Of a stretch of DNA of 64,000 nt, positions 47,194-59,201 are shown piece after piece. Positions within the stretch are counted from its first letter, which is position 1; the number at the start of each line of letters is the position of its first letter. Where the stretch lies: contig JAJEKV010000080.1 in assembly GCA_021234155.1 (NCBI GenBank), positions 1,598,182 to 1,662,181 on the forward strand, read 5' to 3'. A program made the translations under genes and the position numbers. The notes below the pieces were generated by a model, which made no database searches, was not told the DNA's origin, and saw nothing but the letters and a program-made list of their open reading frames with translations. This stretch comes from Isoetes taiwanensis (taxonomy: Eukaryota > Streptophyta > Lycopodiopsida > Isoetales > Isoetaceae).

Positions 47194-47883
47194 ATGAGCA
47201 AGGCAGGCCGACCTGAGGGGGTGTGCAATAAAGGGCAGACCAGATCTAAACTCATTGAATTCCTTAGAAGAAATGGCTTAGAGCATAGTAGCCCGCAGCC
47301 TACTAAGGCTCAACTGTTAGAATTGTGCAGAGCCCATGGATTAGATCCAAATAGGGAAAAGGGTGATTCTGGAATTATAAAATTCCTCCCTAGTCTGAAT
47401 GCATGTGGGAATGTCCCTAGATCTGGTAATACATCAAGCAGCAATGTGGAGGTTGTTGCAGACTCTGAAATTGATGAAATCGAAGAGGATTCTGATGATG
47501 GAGTGCAACCAAATCAGGTTCCTACAATTGAATTGTTTAAATGCTGGTTTCCTAATCATTTAATGTAATATTCAAGGTTATAGAGGGTGTAGCACTACAG
47601 GTCACTGTATTTGTAGGCATAACAGGTTACCATGATTAATACAGTTCTGCATGAATTGCTCATTCGAAATTAAGATGTAATGTTATAATCCATAGGCTTT
47701 TAACATATGGTAAGAGTATATTTAAGTTAAACTGTGGGTAAAGGGCAGAAATGCCAAGAGAGTTCATTGCTTACCTGTTAGCAGTAGAATTTTTACCCTC
47801 TTAAGGCTAATTAGTTCTATTTGCTGCAGGTAACCGAGCTCTCTTCTCCTGCATCTGGCTTTGTTTTCTGCATGGAAGCATGA
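47194..47883 (+). CDS. small two-exon protein with SAP-like helix-extension-helix motif
   Basis: Exon 1 is 47194-47517 and exon 2 is 47830-47883, with CAG|GTTCCT donor and TTTGCTGCAG acceptor; both are phase 0, giving 125 residues. If the intron is retained, the frame stops at 47568. Residues about 16-52 (TRSKLIEFLRRNGL, then TKAQLLELCRAHGLDPN) look like a SAP-type DNA-binding helix-extension-helix. A Ser/Gly linker and an acidic stretch (DSEIDEIEEDSDD) follow. No ATG lies further upstream in frame. By analogy it could be a chromatin or DNA-binding accessory protein; this is inference. It lies inside the 3.6-kb insertion. Confidence 0.5.
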
Positions 47884-48586
47884 ATGATTGAAGAATGTTT
47901 TTATGTACTACTGTATTTATATTGTATACAACGTTTATGGTAAAATTTTGATCCCTTCAAGTATAATTATTCAATGGAGTAACTGTATGGTAAACTCTTA
48001 ATCCTTTTTGAGTATTGATATTTTGAATATTATTTATGGCTGTTTTTTACTGCTTGGTAAAACATGTTTGGAGCACCTTGAAGTAATTTATGGTAATTAT
48101 GGATCTCAGCCTTTGACTGCATTTTCTTATTCTGTTTCCATATTTGCCTACTTTTTGGTTCGTCCAGTGGTTTTTAAATTTGCATGGTGTTTTCCTGGTT
48201 AATTTTAAGACTTTGGGTATTGCCCTTCTTTTTAGATCATGATGGGATTTGACACATCTACAGTTCTCTTCAACAGTCTATTCCAAATTGTTGTACAAGT
48301 TATTTTACAAGTTATTTAGCAATTTTATGGTACAGCATATTGCTTGTTGTGGATGATTTCCTTTTGCTACATTTATTTGAAAAGGTTAACATGTATCAAA
48401 GTAGTATGGTCAAGGTTAAATAATTGTATGAGTTGAGCTGGTCCTTATTTTTAGACTTTTGGTCTAAGGTTAAACTATTATATGGTTACATGATCTCTAA
48501 GGGCTCCCTCTTTAGGGTCCAATAAATTCAGTAGTCTTATTTAGTTAGGTTAAGGCTATTTGAATGTCTAGTCAAGTAGAGGCTTG
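47884..48586. other. 3' flank of the small gene
   Basis: AT-rich, no gene; ends at the LINE ORF2 junction near 48590. Confidence 0.5.
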
Positions 48587-50890
48587 GTTAGGCCAATCTA
48601 TATTTAGAACTTGCCTTGGAGGGGACAGCAGTTCTATTAATAACATAGTAGATCTTACTGACCTTATAATGGCATTTACCTTCAAGGCTCCAGTTGGTTG
48701 CTTTACGAACCACATTATTCAGCCAGACATGAGGCAGAATTGATTTAATATGAAGATAAATCTTTTTGTCACTTGAAGTACCCTGAATGATGTTTTTCAA
48801 ATAAGTCCAAGAAATTAACTTGTTATTGATGTAAAGGTCACATAAGAACTGGAGACCATAATCAGGCCACTTCTTGTAGATCCTTGGATGTCTCAAGCTA
48901 GGACTTTACTTGGATGATTCTTGAGAATGGGATTCCAAAAAATTGTCATGTGCAGGTTAAGATCTTGAGGAGCAGCATAGTCATAGGCAAATTGAACTTT
49001 ATTCCAAGCCATAATAATGTTCCTCATAAGAGGGGAAGTATTAGCACCAGTATGGAGGACATTGAAGCAAGAATCAGGTAAAATATGTCCAATTGAAGGA
49101 TGACCATCAGGGTGAGAGCATGAGAGCCAATATCTGATAAACTGAGAGGATGGACTAGCGTTATTCATAAATGGCTTCCAAATATATTTTCCAGCTAGAG
49201 CACAAGCTTGCAAATGAAGATTTTTGCAACCTAAACCACCAAATGTTTTAGGCTTGGTAATATACTTCCAACTTACTAAATGAGATCCCTTCCACACAAA
49301 CCTTCTAATTGTTTTCTCAATCTCAGAATAAATAGCCTTAGGGGCCACTAGAGCAGCAGAGAAATAAATATGAGAACTAGCAAGAACAGAATTAGCAATT
49401 AAAGTTCTGCCAGCAAAGGATAGTCCCCCTCTAAAGTTATTTAGCTTCTTTCTAATTCTATCAATGATAGGCTGCCAAAGACCTTTTAAGCTAGGATTAA
49501 GAGACAGAGGCATTCCCAGCAGAGTGGAGGCTTGATTGAGATTAAGAACCTTAATATCAGCAAAATTTGGCTGAATATTATCTCCAATAATCACACATTT
49601 GGCCAAATTTAAATGGACACCAGAAGCAGCTGAAAATTGCTTAATGATCTCAAGGAAAAAATCAATGTTAGAGATATTAGCATCCAAGAAAGCAAAAGTG
49701 TCATCAGCATATTGTGAGAGGGTGAGAAACTCTTCACTATTTGGCATTTTGAGACCCTTAACTTTTCCAAGATCTTTGAAATGTAAGACAGCCTTTGTAA
49801 GCATTTCAGCCACTATCAGAAATAGATAGGGTGCAAGAGGGCAGCCTTGTCTAACACCTCGAGCTAAAGGGAAGAATTGAGAAGGGGATCCATTAAGAAT
49901 GATAGCCGAGTTGGAATTGGCATTCAATCCATGAATCAAAAGCTTTAGTTTGGGATGAAAACCAAATTTAGAAAGAGCAAGATCAAGGAAATCCCATCTC
50001 ACGGTATCAAAAGCTCTCTTGAAATCAAGCTTTAAAAGCACACAATTTTGATTGGAGACCCTGTTCCTGTGAAGGCCTTCCAAAGCAGTGATGTAATTGT
50101 CCAAAATAAACCTGTTAGATAGAAAGGCTGACTTATAATGAGAGATATTTTTCTGCAGGTAAGCTTTGATTCTATTTGCAATGATTTTGGCATAGATTTT
50201 GTAAGAGGTGTTGGTTAGGGAATAGGCCTCCAGTCCGAAAAAGCAGATGGATTATGGGATAAGAGAAATAAAACCTGCTAAGATAGAAGGATGAAGATAG
50301 TTAACATCCCAAAAACCTCTAACCATAGAAATAATATCAGACTTGAGAATATCCCAAAAGTGAATATAAAATTCACTTGGAAGGCCATCTGGTCCAGGAG
50401 ACTTACCTTTGCCAAAGGATCTAAGCACCTTAAAGATCTCATCCTCCCCGGGAGGGGCCACAATAGACTCTTCCATGAAATCAATGAAAGATGGAATCAC
50501 CTTTTCTAGCAGATCCAGGAAATTTTTTTCTTTGACTAAGTCAATATGCTGAGCAGGAATTTTGGAAAAAAAGGGAGGCATAGCTATCTTGAAAGAAGGA
50601 TTTGATAAGCTTAGGATCCTCAAAAGACAACCCTGCATCAGTTCTAACTTGAGTGATTGAATTTCTTAGGAGTCTGACTTTATCCATTTTAAAAAAGAAT
50701 TTGGAGCTGCCACAGTCCATGTCTTTATTAAACTTCATCTTGTATTTGATTGTTGAGCTTTTGGCTTCAACTTCCTCAATGCTTTTAAGATAATTCTCAA
50801 GCAGTTCCTCACCAAGTTGCAAATTTAGATTATAAGGATCCTTTTGTAGGAGAGATCTGATATCTCTCATTTTGGAAATAGAATAGAATA

Positions 50891-51055
50891 GTTTTTTTAA
50901 CGTCCACGGAGACCAATAGGTCATGGGACCCATACAATGGGCTAGTACAATCATTACTACTAGGATTAAAAAACCCCTGCCTCGAAAGGTTTTCAAGGGA
51001 AAAACCTTTGCAGTAATGATGATACTAGACAAGCTTAGATAATGACTACTGAGGG
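50891..51055 (-). mobile_element. short retroelement (SINE or LINE 3' tail) inside ORF2
   Basis: Interrupts LINE ORF2 between INEKEHLEVLDKRLQLLS and KMRDIRSLLQK. Ends on minus in a TTAAAAAAA tail after CCCATGACCTATTGG.CTCC, resembling the 3' tail at 6712. The interior contains an AAAGGTTTT/AAAACCTTT hairpin inside a larger imperfect inverted repeat (CTAGTA.CATCATTACT / AGTAATGAT..TACTAG). No TSD fixed. Confidence 0.5.
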
Positions 51056-52422
51056 CTCAGTAATTGCAGACGTTTATCTAGAACCTCAAGGTGCTCTTTC
51101 TCATTGATTTTGGCCATATTTCTGCTTTTTGACCAGTTTAATCCAACTTTTGATCCTTTTAATTTTACCATAGAATCTTTTCATGGATTGCTGATTACCT
51201 TCTTCAAGAATGTGAAGATAGAAATCCTTGAAATCCCTCACAAAGGATTCACTCTCAAGAAGAGCATAATTAAATTTATAAGACACATTACCATCCCTAG
51301 GAATTTGAGTTAGCTGTTTAGTGCATAAGAATTGGGGCTGATGGTCTGAGATAATGTTACCTTCATCACTAGTGACATAAAAATTGTCCCAAAGAGAGGA
51401 GTTAGGACTACAAACATAGAATCTATCAAGAGCACAATAAACTCTTTTGTCACCCTTCTGCTTGTTCGACCATGTATAGGAAGCAGTAAAAGAGGGAACA
51501 TAGACAAGAGAAGAATCAGAAATAAAGGACTCCCAATTACTTCTCTCAAAAGTGGACATGTTAAGATTATTACCAAGCTTCATGTTCCAAGAGGGAGTGT
51601 TATTAAAGTCACCCCCAACAATCCAATCTGAGTTAGGATTATTTTGCATCCAAAGGCTAATTTCAGACCAAATCAATTCCCTATCTTATGGGAAGCATAT
51701 ATATTAATATTTTCAAACACAGGAGGTAACGTCTTGCCACATACTGGAAGGGGGATTAAAAAAGGAGAGATTCTTCAGATTTTTCCAAATCATGATAATT
51801 CCCCGACCAGAAGCCTCAATTCAGGTGGAAGAGGCTCCAGGATAAATCCAATCACCAAGATTAGAGATCTCAAATTTAGAAAGCTTAACTTCCTGGAGCA
51901 GAATAATATCAGCATTGTAATTTCTGATTTGGGAGATAGCTCTTCTCCTCTTAATAGGGCCTTTAATACCCTGACATTCCAAGAGAGAATCTTCATAAAG
52001 AAACCTTAGATAGACAGAGAGAAATGGATAGACCAAGGAATTAGAGCCTGTTAAGTTTCTTTTTTCCCCTCCCTTTTTAATTTTACTTCTGGTATTGGCA
52101 GATGGGGTATTATGCAAATTAATGAGCTCAGCAAGGGAAGTGTCATATTTTTTGGATTTCGCCAAAGTTTTACCATGAGATGAAATAGGCTTGGAAATAA
52201 CCTCAACAGAGGGGCAGTCAACAAGAAATTTGTCACCATCCCAATTTTCCTTGTCAATTTCTTCATCATTAGCCTCAGAGACCCCCCCAGGGATGAATTC
52301 AAACATTTTATTTCTACAAGGGGAGTGTTCAATTCTATTAATAGACTTATGCAAAGAAACAGGACAATTAGGAAGAGAAGAAACCTGACCTGATATATCA
52401 GCAACCACATCTTGAGCTCCCT

Positions 52423-53770
52423 TCAAAGCATAACTAGAATCTTCAAACTTGAATATACTCTTCTCACAAGGATCCTGACCATGGCATGATCATGATTTGG
52501 GGAAACCAAATCTCTATCTAGAGTATCTTGCACAATTTCTTCATCCATGAGGTTCCAATGGCAAGCTTGCTGAGATTGAGAGGTGAGTCCCTCTTGCAAA
52601 GATGCCAATTGCTCAGCAATATCATTAGCTATAATGGAGGGTGGAGGGAGAAAGGGATCAGAGGCTGGAGAAAGGTCAATAATAGGAGATTGGCAGTGGT
52701 TGTTTTTGTCATCAAGAGAATTGCTCAATAATATATCCAAATCTAACTCAGAATTAAGGTTAGCCAATACCTGAAATTGGTTGGTATTACCAATTATTTG
52801 GTTGATGCTGTCCCTTGAATCTTCTTGAGGAAGATTACATGTGGCATTAATCTTCTCAGCAGGCTTGATGTGACTACATTCTCTTGCTTTAGCAGGAGCT
52901 GGAGCAGGAACAACTTCCACCAATGTATCTTTAGGATCAATTTCATCACAAGGTAGCTGTTCACTGCTTAGACAGACCTGTTTTAAGACCTTGCCATGTT
53001 TGTTTTTCTTGTTTAATGAACCACTCTTACTCTTATAAGAGTTTAATGAGTGAGAACTCTCATTATTTTTTCCAGAACTTTTGGCATCCATAATAATCTT
53101 GTTCAAGGTATCATGAAGACTGTTGACCTTGTCTATGTTTTTTGCTGAAGTTTCAGCATTATGCAACACCTTAACTTGCTGTGAAGAACCCTTTCCAGTA
53201 AAGGAGGATTTCCAGTATTCATCATGAACATGATTCTTTACAGTAGATGCTTCAGCTGCATTGTGAACCTGGATGTCTTTCAGCTTCTTCTTTCTTTGAA
53301 TTCTTTTATAACTTCCATTGATCTTGGTCCATTGAAACTTATTGTCTTTAGAAATGATACTTGGAATATCAATATCCCTGGTTATACTTGGAGAAACATA
53401 GTCAAATCCTGAGCCTTTGGATTTTTGTCCCTTCTGCTGTCCATTGACTACCTTACTGTTGTTGACCATCTGGTTGACTTGCTAACTGACTTGCTGCTTG
53501 ACTTCTATATTATCAGTCAGATTTGTAAGAGAACTCTCATTCTTGGCAGAATAAAGTGTTAATTCCTTGCAAGACTCATACCAAAAGTGCTTGACCCTAC
53601 AGTTTTGGCAATGAGGTGGCAGACCAGACCATCTCAAAGAAAGAAAGGTTTTTTGGCTTGGCATAAATGAGTATTCTGGGGAGAAAAGATCTTCAGGGAA
53701 ATTTTGATTAGAGACAAGAGCCAAGCTGACACTTGCAACTCTTGAGAGGCAGGGCGACACCATCGCCCCA
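52423..53770 (-). pseudogene. LINE ORF1 (zinc-knuckle gag-like protein), 5' incomplete
   Basis: Begins inside ORF1 with NFPEDLF, then FLSLRWSGLPPHCQNC and a C-H-C knuckle (CQNCRVKHFWYESC, spacing CX2CX3HX5C). After one in-frame stop (~53482) the frame runs open from 53469 to 52423 through a Ser/Lys/Asn-rich linker and a PAPAPAK patch, typical of the low-complexity C-terminal half of plant LINE ORF1. It then shifts frame into 52426-51821. The N-terminal DUF4283-like part is missing at the gypsy junction. Confidence 0.6.
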
Positions 53771-53775
53771 GGAGG

Positions 53776-54710
53776 TGTCGGACCCATGCTCGGCCCACAT
53801 GAAGTGACCGACCATAAGCCTAGCCCACTATGGGATCCCCCGTAGCCCCCACTCAGCAGGGATTCTCCCTCTGCATTGTCTCTAGCCCCGTTATGTAGTG
53901 CTGAGTCACATCATAGCCTCCATAGCCTGGTGGGCTCCTATGCACAGGCCGCAACTAATAGGAACTAAGGGATCTAATCTAGGAGCATACTACGTATGGC
54001 TCTAGGTCTCTACCCCCCTTCCCAATACAAGAGGAGCAAACATGATCAACAAACATCACATAATCATCACATCATGAGAATAATCATAAGAACATCTTAA
54101 CCTAGTCATACAAATATAACTTACAGTTGGGTTCCTTGATTAGGGTTCAAGATGATGCATGAGGGTTCTAGGATGGCTCTACCCTAGATACAAGATACTA
54201 ACTCATCTGGAATGCTAATTCGAGATGAACTACTATGACTACTACTCCACATACCTGCTCCTGAAGCACTCCCTCCAAACCCGGGCGTCTCCATGGCCTT
54301 CGAATCGAATGAAGCTACTCTCCCTCCAAGGACGAATCTACCCTCAGGGGGCTGCTGCACCAATCTATGCCACAACAAACGATACTCGAAACGGGGTTTC
54401 GAGTGCGTAGTTGAGTCTCTGGGTGCTAGGGCTGGAAAAGAGGCCTAGGGTTAGGGTTCATGCTAATATAGGTTAGGGTCCACATAGGATGCCACGTGGC
54501 ACCACTAGGATGGGGCCATGTGGCGGTTGCCCAATAGGATAAGGCCATGTGGAAATGGGCCTTATCCTAAGGTTATCTAAGTCAAACAATTAACTTAGAT
54601 GTGCACCCCTTGCCACATTCTAAGGTATACAAGTCTACATAGGTAGACTTGTATGGTGACGGGTCCAGGAATATATGTATTTATAGCGTATATTCCCCTG
54701 GAACGTCACA
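53776..54710 (-). mobile_element. gypsy 3' LTR, about 935 bp
   Basis: On minus it starts TGTGACGTTCCAG at 54710, right after a purine tract (GGGGGGGAGAA, 54711-54721), and appears to end ...CCGACA at 53776, giving TG...CA termini. It joins LINE ORF1 directly. The partner 5' LTR is absent from the window. Confidence 0.7.
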
Positions 54711-54721
54711 TTCTCCCCCCC

Positions 54722-55566
54722 TTAGGACAATGATGCCCTCAGCATTGCGCTAAGGTGACGAACCTACCCTACTCCTGCAAAACAACGAGATAAATGCAAG
54801 GAAAACTTATTATTCCATTAATATATATAGCATAGGCTATATTTACGTCTATACAAAATTTATATAGCCTTAACGATAATAATGTCATAATAAGTCAAAA
54901 CATTATCACATATAATATTAGGGTTCATAATTTCAAGTCTAAATTATGCTTCCCCTCCTCTACGTAATGCGCCCCTGCCGGCACTCCCCTATGCTCGACC
55001 TGCACAAGTAGCACATTACGTTAGTTTAGTTAATAATTGTGTTTTTAGGGGACCACCCCCCTTACCTACCTCCTTGATCCGAACTACCAGTTCAAGGTTA
55101 CCCTACTACCTTGCACTCGATCATGGCCCTTTCGGATTTGAGCTTAAGGATCATTTAAGATGCTCCTATCATCGCCCATGATCAAGTGCTACCTTGTACT
55201 CGGTTACCGGGTGCCGAGTACCCCTAGCGCATCATGCCCCAAGGGTTTTAAGCTAGGGAACGTCTCACGATCCCATCATCGCGCATGATCACTTTGACCT
55301 TCACCATGACCCTCCTACGGCCAGGTGTGCGTACCCCGCATCGCGGCATAGAGAGCATCCGATCGATGTCCCATCATCGCCCACCATGCCTCATTCCTCA
55401 CTCACATGACCCTAATGGTCATGCGAACCTCTTGGTGCGTGTTGGCCTAGAGAATGCCCTAAAGGCGTATCCCATCATCGCCCACACGATCCAAGATTCT
55501 GGCACATGCACCCTACTAACTAGAATGCATGGGCCAGGACTTAAGGCTAACTAACAAACGTACTAG
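54722..55566 (-). repeat. gypsy 3' untranslated region with ~100-bp tandem repeats
   Basis: The motif CCCATCATCGCCCA recurs four times at about 55166, 55271, 55370 and 55471, about 100 bp apart, each preceded by an AGAGAATG/AGGGAACG-like word. Non-coding. Confidence 0.7.
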
Positions 55567-58378
55567 CTAACCTCCTGGCAAGTCGGGGTCGACCAAGTCG
55601 GAGAGGACTCGCCGATCAAACTCCTTCATAAACTCTGGGTATTGCTTCTCCAAATCCTGCTTCAATACCCATGTCGCGTCTTCCACTGGCAAGTGCTTCC
55701 ACTTGACCAAATATTGGAGGAATTGAGACCTCCTAGTCTTCTTGAATGACTTATCAAGAAGCAATTCAGGCACAATTTCCACTTGCTCTTCCATCATTTC
55801 CAACAAAGTTGGAGTATCCAAAACCTCATCAGGGTTAGGATTGTGCCTCTTTAATAAACTTACGTGGAAGACCTTGTGAACTTTCAGATGGGCCGGAAGA
55901 TCCAACTTGTAGGCTTGGGAGCCCACTCTCTCCAAAATTCTGAACGGACCAGCCCTCCTAGGGGCAAGCTTCTTGCAATTCCCTATGCGAAGCTTAGCTT
56001 GCTTGACCTTGATCTTCAACCACACTTATATCTCCTAGCATCTGCTGGGATACTTCAACCTTTGACACAGGATTGTGCCAAGTATCCGGGGTTAGGCACT
56101 GGTACCCGTAATTAATCATAAAGGGAGACATCTGGGATGACTCCTGCTTCGTACTATTGTAGGCGAATTCTACCAAGTGGATGTAATCATCCCACTTGGA
56201 TTGCTTATTCCACACATAACTTCGGAGCATGTCTTCGATGATGCGATTCGTCCGCTCCGTCTGCCCATCTGTCTGCGGATGATAAGCCGTGCTCATAAAG
56301 AGCTTCGTCTAAATGGTGCTAAAGAGGTCCTGCCAAAAGGCACTCATAAACTTAGAATCTCTGTCAGATATTATCTCCCGAGGCATGCCATGGAGTCTAA
56401 AAATCTCCTTTATAAATAACTTGGCAGTATCTAAGGATGTGTCCGTCGATTTGCAAGGCACAAAGTGTGCCATCTTAGATAACTTATCGACGACCACCAT
56501 TAATGCATCCTTGCCTCGAAGGGTTCTAGGAAGTCCTGTAATAAAATCCATGCTTATGACCTCCCACTTAGCATTTGGCACTCCCAATGGCTCTAAGGCA
56601 CCCGGAATCCGAAGCTGCTCCGCTTTGGTTTGCTGACACAATTGGCATTCCCGAATATATCTGGCTATCTGTTTCTTCATTCCTGGCCAGAAATAACTAC
56701 TTTGAATCTTGAAATACGTCTTCATAAACCCTGCATACCCGGCTATTGGGCTGTTGTGTGTGTCATGAAGAATTAACTTCTTTATCCCTGACGATTCGGG
56801 CACACACAGCTTATGCTTATGGTACAACAGGTTGCGTTCCTTCTTATAATGTTTGAAGGCCTCCCGCTCCTTATCTGTTCTAGCCTCCTTGGAGAGACTT
56901 GCCCAAACCTTCTTGAAATCTTCATCTGATGGCAAAGTCTCCTCAATCTTCTTTCCAAACTCACTCGAAAGAGTGGAAATCGCATTACAATGCGTTCTTG
57001 TCTCGAACGGTCTCCTGGAGAGAGCATCTGCCACAACATTAAGCTTGCCGGGCTTATACACTATATCAAAATCATACTCCTCAAGGAATTCCATCCACCT
57101 CCTTTGTCTTAGGTTGAGGAGTGGTTGGGTGAAAAGATACTGAAGGCTCTGGTGATCAGTATCTAACTGAAACTTCCTTCCCAGCAAATAATGCCTCCAA
57201 ATCCTTAATGCCCTGACAATGGCTAGCAGCTCCTGATCATGGGTTGGGTAGCGTTGCTCGGCGTCGTTCATCTTCTTCGAGTCGTAGGCGACTACCCTTC
57301 CTTCTTGCATCAAGACTGCCCCTGTTGCTATCTTACTTGCATCCGTGGCCACTAGCTTAACTTTACTCGGGTCCAGGAGAACAAGCACTGGAGCTGTTGT
57401 TAAGGCCTCCTTGAGCTTCTCAAAGGAAGCTTGGACTTTCTCTAACCAATGATTAGTCCAATCCTTAATCTTCTTGGCCTTGGTGAGGTCCATCAAAGGG
57501 GACGCCCACTTAGCAAAGTCCCTCATGAACTTTCTGTAATATCCCACCAACCCGAGAAAGCTTCTTACTTCTGCCACATTCCTTGGAGCTGGCCAATCAA
57601 CTATTGCCTCAATCTTAGATGGATCTGTAGAAATTCCCCCGGCTGTTACCACATGCCCCAAGTATTCCACTCGACCTGTTGCAAAGTGGCACTTGGAGAG
57701 CATCCCATACAACCGATGACGTCTCAGCTTCTCCAACACTTTCCTCAAATGCTGACAATGCTCTTCAATGGACTTGTTGTAGACTAAGATGTCGTCGAAG
57801 AAGACAATGACAAACTCATCCAAGAAATCCCTGAAGATGTCGTTCATGAGGCGCATGAAAGTTGCTGGAGCATTCGATAAGCCAAAGGGCATTACTGTAA
57901 ACTCAAAGTGCCCATACCGGGTTCTGAAGGCGGTCTTATGGATATCTTCTTCCTTTATCCTTATTTGATGGTACCCTGACCTTAAGTCAATCTTAGAGAA
58001 TACCATTGCTCCTTGGAGCTGATCCATCAAATCATCTGCCCTTGGCAAGGCATACTTATTCTTTATCGTCTGCTTGTTGAGCTGGCGATAATCTCTGCAC
58101 ATTCTTAAGCTCCCCTCTTTCTTCTTCACGAAGAGTATAGGTGCCCCAAAAGGAGACACACTTGCTCTTATGAATCCAAGGTCTAACAATTCTTGCAGCT
58201 GCTTCTTGAGCTCAACCAATTCCGGGGTGCTCATTCTATATGGTGCTGCTGGTAGGCTTAGCATCTAGAGCTAATGTGATCTCACATTCCACACCCCTAT
58301 AAGGTGGTAGCTGCCGAATTTCATCCGGAAATACATCCAAGTCGTATTTAATTAAAGTGGGACTCATTCCATTCCCAC
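55567..58378 (-). pseudogene. Ty3/gypsy chromovirus pol (RT-RNaseH-IN-chromodomain), 5' truncated
   Basis: 58370-58265 holds VFPDEIRQLPPYRGVE; then 58264-56309 is a 651-codon frame: RT ([30 protein letters not shown], catalytic FFDD where YIDD/FIDD is usual), RNase H ([34 protein letters not shown]), and the integrase zinc finger and core (HHCC with AGY for [18 protein letters not shown]). A stop at 56306 replaces the Gly before TKLFMSTAYHPQTDGQTER (56296-55994). About 40 codons are deleted before WLKIK; then the GPF/Y module (APRRAGPFRILERVG) and a chromodomain (YLVKWKHLPVEDATW, 55700s). Gag and protease are missing beyond 58378. Inactive. Confidence 0.88.
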
Positions 58379-59015
58379 TTTTTTTCGGAACCCTGTTATT
58401 TTACACAAAAAGGAGCACCCCGACCCAAAAACTGTCCATAATTCGAATTTTTGTCTGTTAGTGTGCATCCAAGCTTTCTTCCAGTTTTCTTAGATAGCGA
58501 GTCGAGAACAAGAACAATGCAACTCAAACATAGGAATTTCATTACAGATTGAAACCAAAGTTCTAGTTGAAAAAGATTCTTAGTTGAACATTTTGGCTCT
58601 ATTTTCTTAGGTGGGTAGACAAGAGATCACAAATTCCAACAAAAATTAAGCAAATTGTTTACTTAGTCACCAAAAAATACTAGTTTTGACATATCTAATA
58701 TTTATAAATGGGCTCATTACAATATATATTACAGTGGGCAAAGAGACCATAGTGGTCGTATTATCACAATGATTACACCCTCTTCACACATGAGGAGTTC
58801 CTTCATGGGCCACGTGCTTGCATGTCCAACTGATGTCACCACCCTCTTCTTGGCACCTTTCTTCAATGAACTGGTCTTTGCTCCCAAGCATGTACTATCT
58901 GGTCGAGATAAGGACTGCAAAAGACAAAATCAAGTTAGTCAAGTGATGCTACAGGCAAAAAAAATAAAATAAAACACAGTTCTTAGGGCCATTTTTGGAA
59001 AATACAGGCCTGAGA
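58379..59015. other. spacer after the gypsy truncation
   Basis: No gene recognised. The abrupt loss of gypsy homology at about 58378 marks a breakpoint. Confidence 0.5.
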
Positions 59016-59201
59016 GCCTTTTCTCGACTCAAGAGTTGAGAAAGCCAGATCAAAATTAAAAAGGCAACTCCAAATGCCATTTTTGAAAAACACAAGTTTG
59101 ATGGCCTTTCTCGACTCGCGAGTCGAGAAAGGCAGCTCAAAGCGAAAAACACAGGTTTTAGGGGTCAGAAGGCCTTTCTCGACTCGCGAGTCGAGAAAGG
59201 C
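59016..59201. repeat. three copies of a ~30-bp palindrome
   Basis: 59104-59133 and 59172-59201 are identical, perfect 30-bp palindromes (half-site GCCTTTCTCGACTCG then its complement, CGCG centre). 59016-59046 is a degenerate copy. Each sits in a longer tandem unit with AAACACAGG..TTT words, spaced 88 and 68 bp. Confidence 0.95.

Noticed and set aside
50891-51055. Self-cleaving hammerhead ribozyme in the hairpin-rich insertion
   Set aside because: The required CUGANGA and GAAA core motifs are absent on both strands.
53735-53750. AACTCTTG match to the left flank of the split LINE (42818-42832) as a TSD
   Set aside because: The right copy lies inside apparent ORF1 coding sequence and the match is only 8 bp; not enough.
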